DNA of 34,234 nucleotides from Mediterranea sp. (in: CFB group bacteria). GTDB lineage: Bacteria; Bacteroidota; Bacteroidia; Bacteroidales; Bacteroidaceae. The stretch is from assembly GCA_031261785.1 (NCBI GenBank), contig JAISIZ010000044.1:1-34234 (forward strand), written 5' to 3'. The notes beneath the pieces were generated by a model. The model worked only from the letters and a program-made list of their open reading frames with translations. It had not been told where the DNA came from and made no database searches. Made by a program: the position numbers and the translations under genes. The number at the start of each line of letters is the position of its first letter. Position 1 is the first letter of the stretch. This document shows, piece by piece, positions 26,171 through 34,171 of this stretch.

Positions 26171-27607
26171 TTAAGTTAAAGCATCTCTATAAGAATCCTT
26201 GCCACCCTCTTTCGAGTGCATTTGCAACCGGATGACGTAGGGTTCCCCCTGGTCTTGGGCGGGTACGGATATGTTGTACTCGTTGCGGGCGGTTTCCACC
26301 ACGTCCAATTGTTCGCCGGAGGTAAGCAGCTCGGCCTTCTTGACGGTCACGCCCTTGGGTGTCTTCACCGTGAGGCGACGGCTATAGGGCTGGTTGAACA
26401 CGACCATGTACACCTCGCCTTCCTTGCCGCGGGTGTAGTAGCCCCAGTCTTGCTTGGGCAGGCCGGCGTAGTCGCAAGCGTAGACGGCTTGCCCGTAGCG
26501 GCGCATCCATTGCCCCACGGCTTTGGCCATCTCCTTCTCTTCGGGACGGAAGTCGCCGTCGGGCTGGGGGCCGAAGTTGACCACCATGTTTCCTCCCATG
26601 GAGACGGCATGTACGATGCGGTCGATAACCTCGATGGGGGTCTTGACGTAGCTCAACGACCAGTCTTTATGGTATCCCCATTGGTTTTCGGGGAGGGTCA
26701 TGCAGGCTTCCCAGTCCCACTGGGTCACTTTGAGATCTTTCACGGGATCGGGGAGGCGACGCTCGTAGGCCGATTCGTAATCGCCCATCAGGCGGCCATT
26801 GCTGTCGAAGTGGCGCTTGCCGTAATCGTCGGCGCGCAGCCGGCTGTTGATGGTTACTCCGAGCACCAACTCCTTCAACATGCGCTCCACGTGCGCCGTC
26901 CACCATCCATTCTTCTTTATGGAAGAGTCCCACGTACCGTCGAACCAGAAGTCCTTCACGGTCGGGTACCGGGTGGCCAGTTCTTTCAGTTGGTTGTCTG
27001 TGAATTCGAGGAAACGACTGAAGGCGACGCTGTCGGCGGGAGTCTTGATGGAAGAGCGATAGTCGGGATGACTCCAGTCCATTACGGAAAAGTAGAAATG
27101 CACGTCGATGCCTTCCTTATTATACGCCTTCACCAGCTCGCCCAGTATATCCTTCTTATAAGGTGTCTGGGCTACGGTGTATTTGGAGTATTTGCTGGGC
27201 CAGAGGCAGAAGCCTTCGTGGTGCTTGGTGGTGATCTTCACGTAACGTACGCCCATATCCTTGGCCATCTTGGCCCAAGCCGTGGCGTCGAACTTGGTGG
27301 GATTCCATTGGTCCATCAGCTTCATCCATTCGTCACTGGGCACATTGGCCCAACTCTTCAACCATTCGGCGGCACCGGGGTAAACCTTGCCGTTCCACTC
27401 GCCACCGGGGATGGCATACAATCCCCAATGGATGAACGCGCCCAAGCGGTTCTCGCGGAACTTTATCATAGCGGGATCTTCACGCTTGCCGACGCGGTCG
27501 GCACCATATTTCAAGGGAATCTCTGTCGCGCCCTGCTGGGCACATAGTGTGGCTGGCACGAGTGCCAGCCACACTATCAATGTCATTGTTTGTAGCGGTT
27601 TTATCAT
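26171..27607 (-). CDS. Glycoside hydrolase family 29 alpha-L-fucosidase
   Basis: This 478-residue secreted enzyme releases alpha-linked L-fucose. A type I signal peptide (MIKPLQTMTLIVWLALVPAT, cleaved near CAQ) is followed by the GH29 barrel. Motifs are GAFIHWGLYAIPGGEW at about 56-71, the substrate-binding HHEGFCLWPSKYS at 129-141, the catalytic nucleophile Asp223 in DFWFDGTWD, and GDYESAYERR and WDWEACMTLPENQWGYH around 275-313, where the acid/base should lie (Glu279 or Glu300). A small C-terminal beta domain ends the protein. It is the first gene of the leftward nine-gene operon, so its upstream region carries the operon's control signals. Fucose capping is common on mucin O-glycans, which fits the M60 protease downstream. 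Linkage preference cannot be read from the sequence. Confidence 0.95.
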   Translation of the reverse strand: MIKPLQTMTLIVWLALVPATLCAQQGATEIPLKYGADRVGKREDPAMIKFRENRLGAFIHWGLYAIPGGEWNGKVYPGAAEWLKSWANVPSDEWMKLMDQWNPTKFDATAWAKMAKDMGVRYVKITTKHHEGFCLWPSKYSKYTVAQTPYKKDILGELVKAYNKEGIDVHFYFSVMDWSHPDYRSSIKTPADSVAFSRFLEFTDNQLKELATRYPTVKDFWFDGTWDSSIKKNGWWTAHVERMLKELVLGVTINSRLRADDYGKRHFDSNGRLMGDYESAYERRLPDPVKDLKVTQWDWEACMTLPENQWGYHKDWSLSYVKTPIEVIDRIVHAVSMGGNMVVNFGPQPDGDFRPEEKEMAKAVGQWMRRYGQAVYACDYAGLPKQDWGYYTRGKEGEVYMVVFNQPYSRRLTVKTPKGVTVKKAELLTSGEQLDVVETARNEYNISVPAQDQGEPYVIRLQMHSKEGGKDSYRDALT

Positions 27608-27618
27608 AATACCGTGTC

Positions 27619-27626
27619 CAAAGTTA
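27619..27626 (-). promoter_or_regulatory. Promoter -7 box for the leftward operon
   Basis: On the minus strand TAACTTTG matches TAnnTTTG and ends 11 bp before the fucosidase ATG. If used, the leader would be only a few bases long. No convincing TTTG stands 19-21 bp upstream, which is compatible with an activator-dependent promoter. Confidence 0.5.
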
Positions 27627-27660
27627 ATAAACTAAAACCTATTAAAACTATAATTGAGTT

Positions 27661-27708
27661 CTTCCGGAAGATCCCACCCCGCAGATTTGTCACTCCGCAA
27701 GGTGGGAT
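27661..27708 (-). promoter_or_regulatory. Inverted repeats upstream of the fucosidase operon
   Basis: ATCCCACC (27671-27678) and GGTGGGAT (27701-27708) form a perfect 8-bp inverted repeat with a 22-base spacer. The adjoining palindrome CTTCCGGAAG occupies 27661-27670. Together they lie about 35-80 bp upstream of the putative -7 box, in the place expected for an activator site. A terminator or leader hairpin is the alternative. Confidence 0.5.
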
Positions 27709-27770
27709 TAAGATCCATGAAAGATTTCGACCGCTAAAGTAGAGTGAATCGGGGATAATAACATACGCAA

Positions 27771-27832
27771 ATCTTCCAAAATATATGTTGTTTTATTCCA
27801 AAACGATTATTTTAGTACTATTTATGGAAGAT
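27771..27832. promoter_or_regulatory. AT-rich inverted repeat, possible operator
   Basis: ATCTTCCAAAATA (27771-27783) is matched in reverse by TATTTATGGAAGAT (27819-27832), with one gap. The heptamer ATCTTCC also occurs reversed at 27666-27672, giving three copies upstream of the fucosidase operon. TTCCAAAA is directly repeated at 27774 and 27796, 22 bp apart, about two helical turns. This is compatible with binding of a dimeric regulator, but no protein can be named. Confidence 0.45.
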
Positions 27833-28030
27833 ATGGGAATATTAGACGACGGTTGTGGAAGGCGCTTGTTGACGAGGTTTGCGGGACGTAAAATCGGCTC
27901 ACGCACAATAGTCCGTGGATGAACTCGCCCCATGGTGAACAAAGCGGCCAACTTCATGTCGGCTTCACGACCGAATGGATGCTCGAATCGATCAATAGTT
28001 TGACATCAGACCTTTTCAAAGCCGCGGACT

Positions 28031-28276
28031 GTTCACGCGAAGCGCGTGGCCATCTATCAGACCCGCGAATCGTTCACGCGAAGCGCATGGCCATCTATCA
28101 GACCCGCGAACTGTTCACGCGAAGCGCATGGCCGTCTGTCAGGCCCGCGAACCGTTCATGCGAAGCGCATGGCCGTCTGTCAGGTCCGCGAACTGTTCAC
28201 GCGAACCGCATGGCCATTTATCAAGCCTGCGAACTGTTCACGCGAACCGCATGGACACTTCGCAAACCCGATAGCC
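28031..28276. repeat. GC-rich tandem array of a second 41-bp unit
   Basis: Six units start at 28031, 28072, 28113, 28154, 28195 and 28236, exactly 41 bp apart. Each begins with GTTCACGCGAAGCGCATGG or a close variant. Because 41 is not a multiple of three, the reading frame shifts in every unit. Two overlapping frames run through the array (27919-28362 and 28046-28336), but I see no sign of a protein. Apart from ATCAGA, the unit has little sequence in common with the array that follows at 28339, although the period is the same. Units differ by a few substitutions. Confidence 0.9.
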
Positions 28277-28338
28277 TCTCTCGCGAATGGCATGAAGAAC
28301 GCGCGAGGTCGACAAATTTCAACCACGGATTCGTGAGG

Positions 28339-28483
28339 AGCGAGAAGTCCGGGCTTTTGTAATCAGATTTCGGGAATGGAGAAAAAAGCTCGGGCTTTTG
28401 TAATCAGATTTCGGGAATGGAGAAAAAAGCTCGGACTTTTGTAATCAGATTTCGGGAATGGAGAAAAAAGCCCGGGCTTTTCG
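28339..28483. repeat. Tandem array of a 41-bp unit, right copy
   Basis: Units begin at 28339 (diverged), 28380, 28421 and 28462 (truncated). They match the array at 1-180 in sequence, period and orientation, including the invariant core gtaatcagatttcgggaatg. Both arrays break off at the same point of the unit, after the palindrome, and continue with related sequence: TCGTTCCATGCG at 185 on the left and TCGTCTCATGCG at 28481 on the right. The two arrays are therefore copies of one larger element with a defined right end. Confidence 0.92.
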
Positions 28484-28680
28484 TCTCATGCGGATTTGCA
28501 TAAAGCTTTCGCGTCTCCGCGATAGAACCTTGCCTGACACCTCTTCGAGGGGTAAGAAAAAAATGGGTGGCGCATTGACGAAGTCAGGAGTGATGAAGCC
28601 AAGACGAAGCCAGACGGGGCAAAAGAGACAATTTAAGTGAATTTAAGGGGCAATAGACAACAAGTAATCGATAAAAGACT
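28484..28680. other. Non-coding spacer between repeat array and ferredoxin gene
   Basis: I see no credible gene here. A 60-codon open frame crosses it, but it begins inside the repeat array and has no recognisable content. The distal part is A-rich and leads into the ferredoxin promoter. Confidence 0.6.
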
Positions 28681-28688
28681 TATTTTTG
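28681..28688 (+). promoter_or_regulatory. Promoter -7 box for the ferredoxin gene
   Basis: TATTTTTG fits TAnnTTTG and lies 38 bp before the ATG. The expected TTTG at about -33 is not obvious. Confidence 0.55.
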
Positions 28689-28726
28689 CGCCCGTAATTA
28701 GTACTAATATTTAAAGATTAATAAAA

Positions 28727-28897
28727 ATGGCTTACGTAATTAGTGACGATTGTATTGCTTGCGGCACCTGCATCGACGAGTGCCCGGTAGAAGCTATCTC
28801 TGAAGGCGATATCTACTCGATCAACCCGGATCTGTGCACCGACTGCGGCACCTGTGCGGACGTTTGTCCGTCGGAAGCAATCCACCCGGCTGAATAA
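28727..28897 (+). CDS. Small 2[4Fe-4S] ferredoxin
   Basis: This 56-residue soluble electron carrier begins MAYVISDDCIACGTCIDECP and carries two complete cluster motifs, CIACGTCIDECP and CTDCGTCADVCP. Each has the spacing CxxCxxCxxxCP that binds one [4Fe-4S] cluster, with the fourth cysteine of each motif completing the other cluster. Length and the internal twofold repeat are normal for clostridial-type ferredoxins, which serve pyruvate:ferredoxin oxidoreductase and hydrogenases in anaerobes. A TAnnTTTG box lies upstream and a strong terminator follows. It is a single-gene transcript, convergent with the aminotransferase gene. It is the first housekeeping gene after the repeat array. Confidence 0.96.
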   Translation: MAYVISDDCIACGTCIDECPVEAISEGDIYSINPDLCTDCGTCADVCPSEAIHPAE

Positions 28898-28917
28898 TGC
28901 AATCTTAAAGAAGAAGC

Positions 28918-28953
28918 GAAAGGCTGCTTCCCCATGACGGGGAGCAGCCTTTC
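28918..28953. terminator. Bidirectional terminator between ferredoxin and aminotransferase genes
   Basis: GAAAGGCTGCT-T-CCCC pairs with GGGGAGCAGCCTTTC around ATGAC, a 15-bp stem with one bulged T. It is bordered by A-rich sequence on the left and TTTCTTAG on the right. It lies between two convergent genes and can serve both. Confidence 0.9.
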
Positions 28954-28982
28954 TTAGTAATTGGCTTGTCCTCCACTAATCA

Positions 28983-30179
28983 CTAATCACTTAGTTTCTC
29001 CAGCGCTTTCTTGACACGGCGAATAGCCTCGACGATGTTCTCGTCGCTGGTGGCATAGCTCATGCGGATGCACTCGGGCGCGCCAAACGAGGTGCCGCCC
29101 ACGCAGGCCACGTTCGCCTCCTCGAGCAGATACATGGCCAAGTCCTCGGCGTCGGCTATCCGACGGCCGTCGGCGCTCTTGCCGAAGAAGGAGCTGCACT
29201 TGGGGAAAAGGTAGAAAGCGCCTTCGGGCATGTTCACCTCGAGGCCCGGCACTTCCTTGGCCAACTTCACGATGAGGTCGCGCCGGCGCTCGAAAGCCTT
29301 ACGCATCTCCTCCACGGGAAGCTGCGTGCCGGTATAGGCCGCCTCAGCCGCCTTTTGGGAGACGGAGCAGGGACCGGAAGTGTATTGCCCCTGCAACTTG
29401 TTGCAGGCTTTCACCACCCATTCGGGACCGGCGATGAAGCCGATGCGCCAACCGGTCATGGCGTATGCCTTGGAGACGCCGTTCACTACCACCACGCGCT
29501 CTTTCATCCCGGCGAACTGGGCGATACTCTGGTGCGCGCCGATGTAGTTGATGTGCTCGTAGATCTCGTCAGCTATCACCATCACTTGCGGATGCTTAAC
29601 CAGTACGGCGGCCAAAGCGGCCAGCTCGTCCCTGGAGTAGACGGAACCGGTGGGGTTCGACGGGGAGCAGAGTATCAGTGCCTTGGTACGGGGGGTGATG
29701 GCGGCCTCGAGCTGCCCGGGCGTCATCTTGAAGTCCTGTTCAATGCCGGCCGAGACAATGACGGGCACGCCCTCGGCCAGCTTCACCATCTCGGGGTAGC
29801 TCACCCAGTAGGGCGCGGGCACGATAACCTCGTCGCCGGGACCGACCAGCACCATGATGACGTTGCATACCGACTGCTTGGCGCCGTTGGCGCACGACAC
29901 TTGGGCGGCGGTGTAGTCTAAGCCGTTCTCGTTTTTCAGTTTGGCCACGATGGCTTCGCGTAGGGAGAGGTAACCCGGGACGGGCGAGTAGCGCGAGTAA
30001 TTTTCGTCGATGGCTCGCCGGGCCGCCTCCTTGATATGGTCGGGGGTGTTGAAGTCGGGTTCGCCCACACTCAGGTTAATCACGTCGACGCCCCGCGCCT
30101 TTAGTTCGTTGCTCTTCTGCGACATGGCGAGTGTCGCCGAGGGCGACAAGCTGTTCACACGGTCTGATAGCTGATTCAT
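28983..30179 (-). CDS. aspC: Pyridoxal-phosphate-dependent aspartate-type aminotransferase
   Basis: This 398-residue cytoplasmic class I aminotransferase probably interconverts aspartate and oxaloacetate with glutamate as partner. The start at 30179 (MNQLSDRVNSLSPSATLAMS) matches the usual N-terminus. A 14-residue upstream extension is unlikely. Active-site features are all present: Tyr/Trp at 124-125 (PAPYWVSYPE), Asn175 (SPSNPTG), Asp204 and Tyr207 (IADEIYEH), the PLP-binding Lys237 (GVSKAYAMTGW) and the carboxylate-binding arginine in MTGWRIGF and ECIRMSY. The motifs are those of subgroup I-beta/gamma bacterial enzymes, some of which also use prephenate or other amino acids. The ribBA gene ends 83 bp upstream in the same direction, so it may share that transcript or use its own promoter. 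Confidence 0.93.
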   Translation of the reverse strand: MNQLSDRVNSLSPSATLAMSQKSNELKARGVDVINLSVGEPDFNTPDHIKEAARRAIDENYSRYSPVPGYLSLREAIVAKLKNENGLDYTAAQVSCANGAKQSVCNVIMVLVGPGDEVIVPAPYWVSYPEMVKLAEGVPVIVSAGIEQDFKMTPGQLEAAITPRTKALILCSPSNPTGSVYSRDELAALAAVLVKHPQVMVIADEIYEHINYIGAHQSIAQFAGMKERVVVVNGVSKAYAMTGWRIGFIAGPEWVVKACNKLQGQYTSGPCSVSQKAAEAAYTGTQLPVEEMRKAFERRRDLIVKLAKEVPGLEVNMPEGAFYLFPKCSSFFGKSADGRRIADAEDLAMYLLEEANVACVGGTSFGAPECIRMSYATSDENIVEAIRRVKKALEKLSD

Positions 30180-30262
30180 TTTGTATCTCTTTTTATTGCG
30201 GTTGATTGAATTATGCTCCAAAATAAGCGATAATATCTGATATATGAAAACGAATAGGCATT

Positions 30263-31477
30263 TTACTTATTAAAATGTAAGATATGCCCCATCCGTTCTT
30301 TCTTTGTCTTGAGGTAGCGCTCGTTGTACGTGTTGGGCGTAGTCTCGATGGGAACGTTCTCCACGATCTCCAATCCGTAGGCTTCAAGCCCTACGCGCTT
30401 CACGGGGTTATTGGTCATCAGGAGCATCTTGTGCACGCCCAGCTCGCGGAGGATCTGGGCGCCCACGCCATAGTCGCGCTCGTCGACGAGGTGCCCGAGC
30501 CAGATGTTGGCGTCGACCGTGTCCATTCCGTCCTCTTGCAATTTGTAGGCTTTCATCTTGTCCATCAGGCCGATGCCCCTACCCTCTTGGTTAAGGTAGA
30601 CGACGACGCCCTTACCTGCCTGGTCGATCTTCTCCATCGCCTTGTGGAGCTGCTCGCCGCAGTCGCACCGCTTGGAGCCGAATATGTCGCCGGTGGCGCA
30701 TGAGGAATGCACGCGGACGAGTATCGGCTCGTCCGCGGCCCACGTACCCTTGAACAAGGCTACATGCTCCAGCCCGTTGGACTTCTGCCTGAAGGGAATG
30801 AGGCGGAACATGCCATGCTCGGTGGGCATGCTCACCTCTACGCCGCGCTCCACGATGGACTCTTGCTTGAGGCGATAGGCAATGAGGTCGTGTATGGAGA
30901 TGAGGCGCAAGCCGTACGCGTCGGCCATCTGCCGCAGCTCGGGCAGGCGTGCCATGGTGCCATCCTCGTTCATGATTTCCATCAGCGCCCCCGCGGGATA
31001 AAGACCGGCCAGGCGGGCCAAGTCGATAGTGGCCTCTGTGTGGCCGGCACGACGGAGCACACCTTTCTCCTGCGCGTAGAGTGGGTTGATGTGGCCGGGA
31101 CGGCCGAAGGTGGCCGGCGTGGAGGCGGGATCGGCCAAGGCCTGTATGGTGGCTGCACGGTCGGCCGCGGACACGCCGGTGGTGCACCCTTCGAGCTTGT
31201 CGACTGTCACCGTGAAGGGCGTGCCGAGTATGGAGGTGTTGTCCGACACTTGGTGCGGCAGGTCCAGCTCCTTGCAGCGCGACTTCGTGATGGGCGCGCA
31301 GAGCAGCCCCCGGGCGTGCTTGAGCATGAAGTTCACCTTTTCGGGGGTAATTTTCTCGGCGGCTATAATCAGGTCGCCCTCGTTCTCGCGATCCTCATCG
31401 TCCACCACTACCACAAATTTGCCTTCGCGGAAATCGGCAATGGCTTCTTCTATCGTATCCAATTTGATCTGTTCCAT
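30263..31477 (-). CDS. ribBA: Bifunctional DHBP synthase / GTP cyclohydrolase II
   Basis: This 404-residue fusion starts both branches of riboflavin synthesis. The N-terminal half (about 1-205) makes 3,4-dihydroxy-2-butanone 4-phosphate from ribulose 5-phosphate and has the acidic motif [12 protein letters not shown] at 26-37, RPGHINPL and the catalytic [12 protein letters not shown] around His146. The C-terminal half (about 206-404) opens GTP. It has the zinc ligands Cys260, Cys271 and Cys273 ([20 protein letters not shown]) and the NQEGRGIGL motif at 296-304. Both active sites look intact and the length is typical. It lies 13 bp after the LptF/LptG-type permease gene, with which it is probably co-transcribed. 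No FMN riboswitch is visible in that short gap. Confidence 0.97.
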   Translation of the reverse strand: MEQIKLDTIEEAIADFREGKFVVVVDDEDRENEGDLIIAAEKITPEKVNFMLKHARGLLCAPITKSRCKELDLPHQVSDNTSILGTPFTVTVDKLEGCTTGVSAADRAATIQALADPASTPATFGRPGHINPLYAQEKGVLRRAGHTEATIDLARLAGLYPAGALMEIMNEDGTMARLPELRQMADAYGLRLISIHDLIAYRLKQESIVERGVEVSMPTEHGMFRLIPFRQKSNGLEHVALFKGTWAADEPILVRVHSSCATGDIFGSKRCDCGEQLHKAMEKIDQAGKGVVVYLNQEGRGIGLMDKMKAYKLQEDGMDTVDANIWLGHLVDERDYGVGAQILRELGVHKMLLMTNNPVKRVGLEAYGLEIVENVPIETTPNTYNERYLKTKKERMGHILHFNK

Positions 31478-31490
31478 AATCTGTCTGCTA

Positions 31491-33398
31491 CTACTTATTT
31501 ATATATTCTCCATCTCGTATGATGGCTTTGATTTGCTCGTTTGTCTGTATCACCCGCTCCAAGTCCTTGGCCAGCCTCTTGCGGAACGCCCATATCCGGA
31601 AATAGAAGAAGAGGCCCAGGGGGAAGATGACACCGGCGGCCACGTTCAACCAATGCCCGGGAAACGGCCTCACATGGGCAGAAACGGGAATGATGGGATA
31701 ATTGTTTACCGAAGCCAGCAGAATGGCCGACTTGGTGTTGGACAACTCCTCCACGGCTTCCTCCAGCCGCTCGTCGATGGTCAGCATCTCGTCGTCTTTC
31801 GCGTCGGACATCCAGAGGCGGAAGTAGCCGGGGGCTTTCGTCAGGCGGTTCTCGTCGAGGTAACGCCGGCAGGAGGCGGTCAGCCCGTCCAGTCGGGAAG
31901 GCAAGCTGCCGTAGTCGGGGTCCTGGATGATCACCTCTTTCTTGAACAGGTGTCGCTGGCTGCGCACGCCCATCACCTTCTTGAGCCAGAGCATATAGGC
32001 GTCGGCGTTGAGCACTACGGAATCGTTGTTGGACTTATAGGTGAAGAAGGTGCCCAGCGAGGCCAGTACCAGGCTACTTAGCCACATGCCGGTCCAGACG
32101 ATCCATTTGCCGTCGCGCGACATCTTGTAACCCGTGTTGTCGATAATGTAATAGACGATGAAGAGCACCACCGACACCACCACCGGCATACCCAGGCCGC
32201 CCTTGCGGATGATGCCTCCCAAGGGAGCCCCGATGAAGAAGAAAAGCAAGCAGGAGAGCGAGATGGTGAACTTCTTGTGCCATTCTATCTCGTGACGTCG
32301 GAGCACAAAGTCGTTCTGCCCTATCGTGCTCCCCTTGAACTTCAGGTCGGTATTGGTGTTCTCGGCCCTGCTCACGGCCGAGGAGATGATCTTCTGCTTC
32401 TGCGTGAGGGAGGCGATGTCGTAGAGGCTGTCGATATCGTACGCGCTGATGTCGGCCTCCTCGATTCGCGAAGAGTCGGCCTTCACGAGGGTATAGGAGG
32501 GACGTAGGGCGGCGTCGGACAAGTCATTGTAATACTGTCGGCCCACGCTGTCGCCCCATATCTTGATGGAATCGATGGAGTGTTGCAGTTCACCGATGTT
32601 CTTGGTCAGGAAGTTGTTGCTCATGTAGTCGCTGCTCGCCATGGTGAAATCGGAGTCGAACTCTATCAACGTGTGCTTCTCACGAAATTCTTCGCGCCGG
32701 TAGGGCACGTTTTGCGACTTCATGCTCTGCGCCCGCAGGTTCTCGAAGAGGTCGCCGTCGTAAAGGTGCAGCCAGAGGTGCTTCTTGTCGGCCGTCATCT
32801 CCAGCCTGCCCGAATCGGCGTATATGACGCGGGCGTTCTCGAACCCGTCTTTCATGTCGTATATCAAGACGTCGTGGAGCAGGCCCGTGTGCCGGTCTTT
32901 CTTCTCCACTCGCAGGTTGTAGTTCGTTATCTCGGTGTAGAACACTCCCTCGGGGATCTCGAGTTCGGGTGATTTGTCCTTCACGGAACGAAGTAGCGTG
33001 TAGAGCTTGCCTTGCGCGATGGGGCCGATGACGTTCTGGAAATAGAAGGAAACCGCCACCACTCCGCAAATAAGGAAAGCGAGCGGGCGCATGATCTTCA
33101 ACAAGGATATACCGGCGGCCTTCATGGCGAGCAGTTCGTAACGCTCACCGAAATTTCCGAAAGTGATCAATGAAGCCAAGAGCACGGCCAAAGGCAACGA
33201 GACAGGAACCAACGTCAGTCCGGAGTAAAGGAAGAATTTAGCCAAGACATCCATTCCCAGCCCTTTTCCGACCAAATCGTCGACATACCTCCACAGAAAC
33301 TGCATCATGAAGATGAAGAGGCAGATGAAGAACGTGCCCACAAAGAGCAGAAGAAAGCTCTTTACGATAAACAGATCTAATTTCTTTATGCGTAGCAT
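31491..33398 (-). CDS. LptF/LptG-family (YjgP/YjgQ) permease for lipopolysaccharide export
   Basis: This 635-residue inner-membrane protein is of the LptF/LptG family, which with the ATPase LptB extracts LPS from the inner membrane. An N-terminal membrane block (about 12-35, 50-85 and 98-120) includes [20 protein letters not shown], the typical coupling-helix region facing LptB. A large periplasmic beta-jellyroll part follows (about 125-360), then three C-terminal membrane segments ([38 protein letters not shown], and one near 430-450). An extra C-terminal region of about 170 residues ends in another membrane pair near 575-605. This makes the protein much longer than the roughly 360-residue enterobacterial LptF or LptG, as is common in Bacteroidota. 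Whether it acts as LptF or LptG cannot be told. Confidence 0.92.
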   Translation of the reverse strand: MLRIKKLDLFIVKSFLLLFVGTFFICLFIFMMQFLWRYVDDLVGKGLGMDVLAKFFLYSGLTLVPVSLPLAVLLASLITFGNFGERYELLAMKAAGISLLKIMRPLAFLICGVVAVSFYFQNVIGPIAQGKLYTLLRSVKDKSPELEIPEGVFYTEITNYNLRVEKKDRHTGLLHDVLIYDMKDGFENARVIYADSGRLEMTADKKHLWLHLYDGDLFENLRAQSMKSQNVPYRREEFREKHTLIEFDSDFTMASSDYMSNNFLTKNIGELQHSIDSIKIWGDSVGRQYYNDLSDAALRPSYTLVKADSSRIEEADISAYDIDSLYDIASLTQKQKIISSAVSRAENTNTDLKFKGSTIGQNDFVLRRHEIEWHKKFTISLSCLLFFFIGAPLGGIIRKGGLGMPVVVSVVLFIVYYIIDNTGYKMSRDGKWIVWTGMWLSSLVLASLGTFFTYKSNNDSVVLNADAYMLWLKKVMGVRSQRHLFKKEVIIQDPDYGSLPSRLDGLTASCRRYLDENRLTKAPGYFRLWMSDAKDDEMLTIDERLEEAVEELSNTKSAILLASVNNYPIIPVSAHVRPFPGHWLNVAAGVIFPLGLFFYFRIWAFRKRLAKDLERVIQTNEQIKAIIRDGEYINK

Positions 33399-33427
33399 CT
33401 TAACGGGACCTCGTGCATTTTAAGACG

Positions 33428-33435
33428 CAAAAGTA
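33428..33435 (-). promoter_or_regulatory. Promoter -7 box for the permease-ribBA operon
   Basis: On the minus strand TACTTTTG matches TAnnTTTG and lies about 30 bp upstream of the permease start codon. The -33 element is not clear. Confidence 0.55.
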
Positions 33436-33478
33436 GCACAAAAAGGACGAGCGCCGAAATATTTTATCCGAAAGTTAA

Positions 33479-33865
33479 CTAAAAACCACACGTACGCCGC
33501 AGCCGGGCCACTTGCGATTCCCACAGTTCCCGCATGTCGTCGGCTTCGTCGACATCGACATAGTCGGTAATTTCAAGCACATAGTCGTTAGTCAGTTCGT
33601 TGTATCCCATCTTGATCTCGAAGAAATCTCTCTCGTCCTCATCGTCCATCCAGTGAAAGCGGATGTAGGAGAACATTCGTATGGCGATGATCTCCGCCTT
33701 CCGCATCTCGGTCTTCCCCCAATGGAATTCCACGATGTGGTCGTCGGACACCACTTTGTCCGCAAACCAATCTTCCAATCCCGAGGGCGTGCTGATACAA
33801 CCCCACAGAATATTCCGTGAAGTGGAATTCAGCATGTATTCCAGATGTATTTTTTCCTTTTCCAT
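33479..33865 (-). CDS. START-like (SRPBCC superfamily) domain protein of unknown function
   Basis: This 128-residue soluble protein is conserved near this position in many Bacteroidales and is usually annotated only as START-like. Its sequence fits a helix-grip fold: an N-terminal strand (KIHLEYMLNSTSRNILWGCI), the STPSGLEDWFADKV segment typical of AHSA1-like proteins, central antiparallel strands (HIVEFHWGKTEMRKAEIIAI) and a long C-terminal helix (DEADDMRELWESQVARLRRT). It is strongly acidic in the middle (MDDEDERDFFE). No catalytic residues can be named and the ligand is unknown. It lies upstream of the permease gene in the same direction, separated by 80 bp that contains that gene's likely promoter. 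Confidence 0.85.
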   Translation of the reverse strand: MEKEKIHLEYMLNSTSRNILWGCISTPSGLEDWFADKVVSDDHIVEFHWGKTEMRKAEIIAIRMFSYIRFHWMDDEDERDFFEIKMGYNELTNDYVLEITDYVDVDEADDMRELWESQVARLRRTCGF

Positions 33866-34035
33866 TGCTACTAATCGATTGTTTTCCGTGCGCCAAGATA
33901 GGCACTTTTTTCTAATTACGCAGCATAAGCCGCACTTTTTCTTCTTAATTCCCCTATTTTCCTCTCTTTATTGGCTCCTCGACAAGAGCTTCCCCTCTCC
34001 CCAAAAGATTAGTCCTCAAAAAAGCTCCCGTAAGT

Positions 34036-34066
34036 TTTGGAGATTGCCAGAAAACATCTATCTTTG
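34036..34066 (+). promoter_or_regulatory. Bacteroidota-type promoter for the tRNA gene
   Basis: TTTG at 34036-34039 and TATCTTTG at 34059-34066 are separated by 19 bp, an exact match to the Bacteroidota consensus. The tRNA begins 23 bp downstream. Confidence 0.88.
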
Positions 34067-34088
34067 CACCCGCAATCGAGAAAACGAT

Positions 34089-34162
34089 GGCGGGATAGCT
34101 CAGCCGGTTAGAGCGCATGATTCATAATCATGAGGTCCCCGGTTCAATCCCGGGTCCCGCTA
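34089..34162 (+). tRNA. tRNA with CAT anticodon (elongator Met, or Ile2)
   Basis: A full cloverleaf can be drawn. The acceptor pairs GGCGGGA with TCCCGCT (one G-T pair at the end). The D stem is GCTC/GAGC and the anticodon stem CATGA/TCATG, with loop TTCATAA and anticodon CAT at 34123-34125. The T stem is CCCGG/CCGGG with loop TTCAATC. The discriminator is A at 34162, and CCA is not fully encoded. The anticodon stem lacks the three G-C pairs of initiator tRNA. Elongator Met is most likely. A lysidine-modified Ile tRNA also has a CAT gene anticodon and cannot be excluded by eye. Confidence 0.95.
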
Positions 34163-34171
34163 CCTGAAAAT

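Noticed and set aside
27771..27832. Invertible promoter segment
   Set aside because: The inverted repeats enclose only about 35 bp, too short for a typical Bacteroidales invertible promoter, and no recombinase is near. An operator is the simpler reading.
27919..28362. Open frame of 147 codons through the GC-rich array
   Set aside because: It is produced by a stop-free 41-bp repeat whose period shifts the frame. A second frame (28046-28336) is equally open, the residues match no family I know, and there is no promoter or ribosome-binding context.
31478..31490. FMN riboswitch before ribBA
   Set aside because: Only 13 bp separate ribBA from the permease gene upstream, which is far too short for the aptamer.
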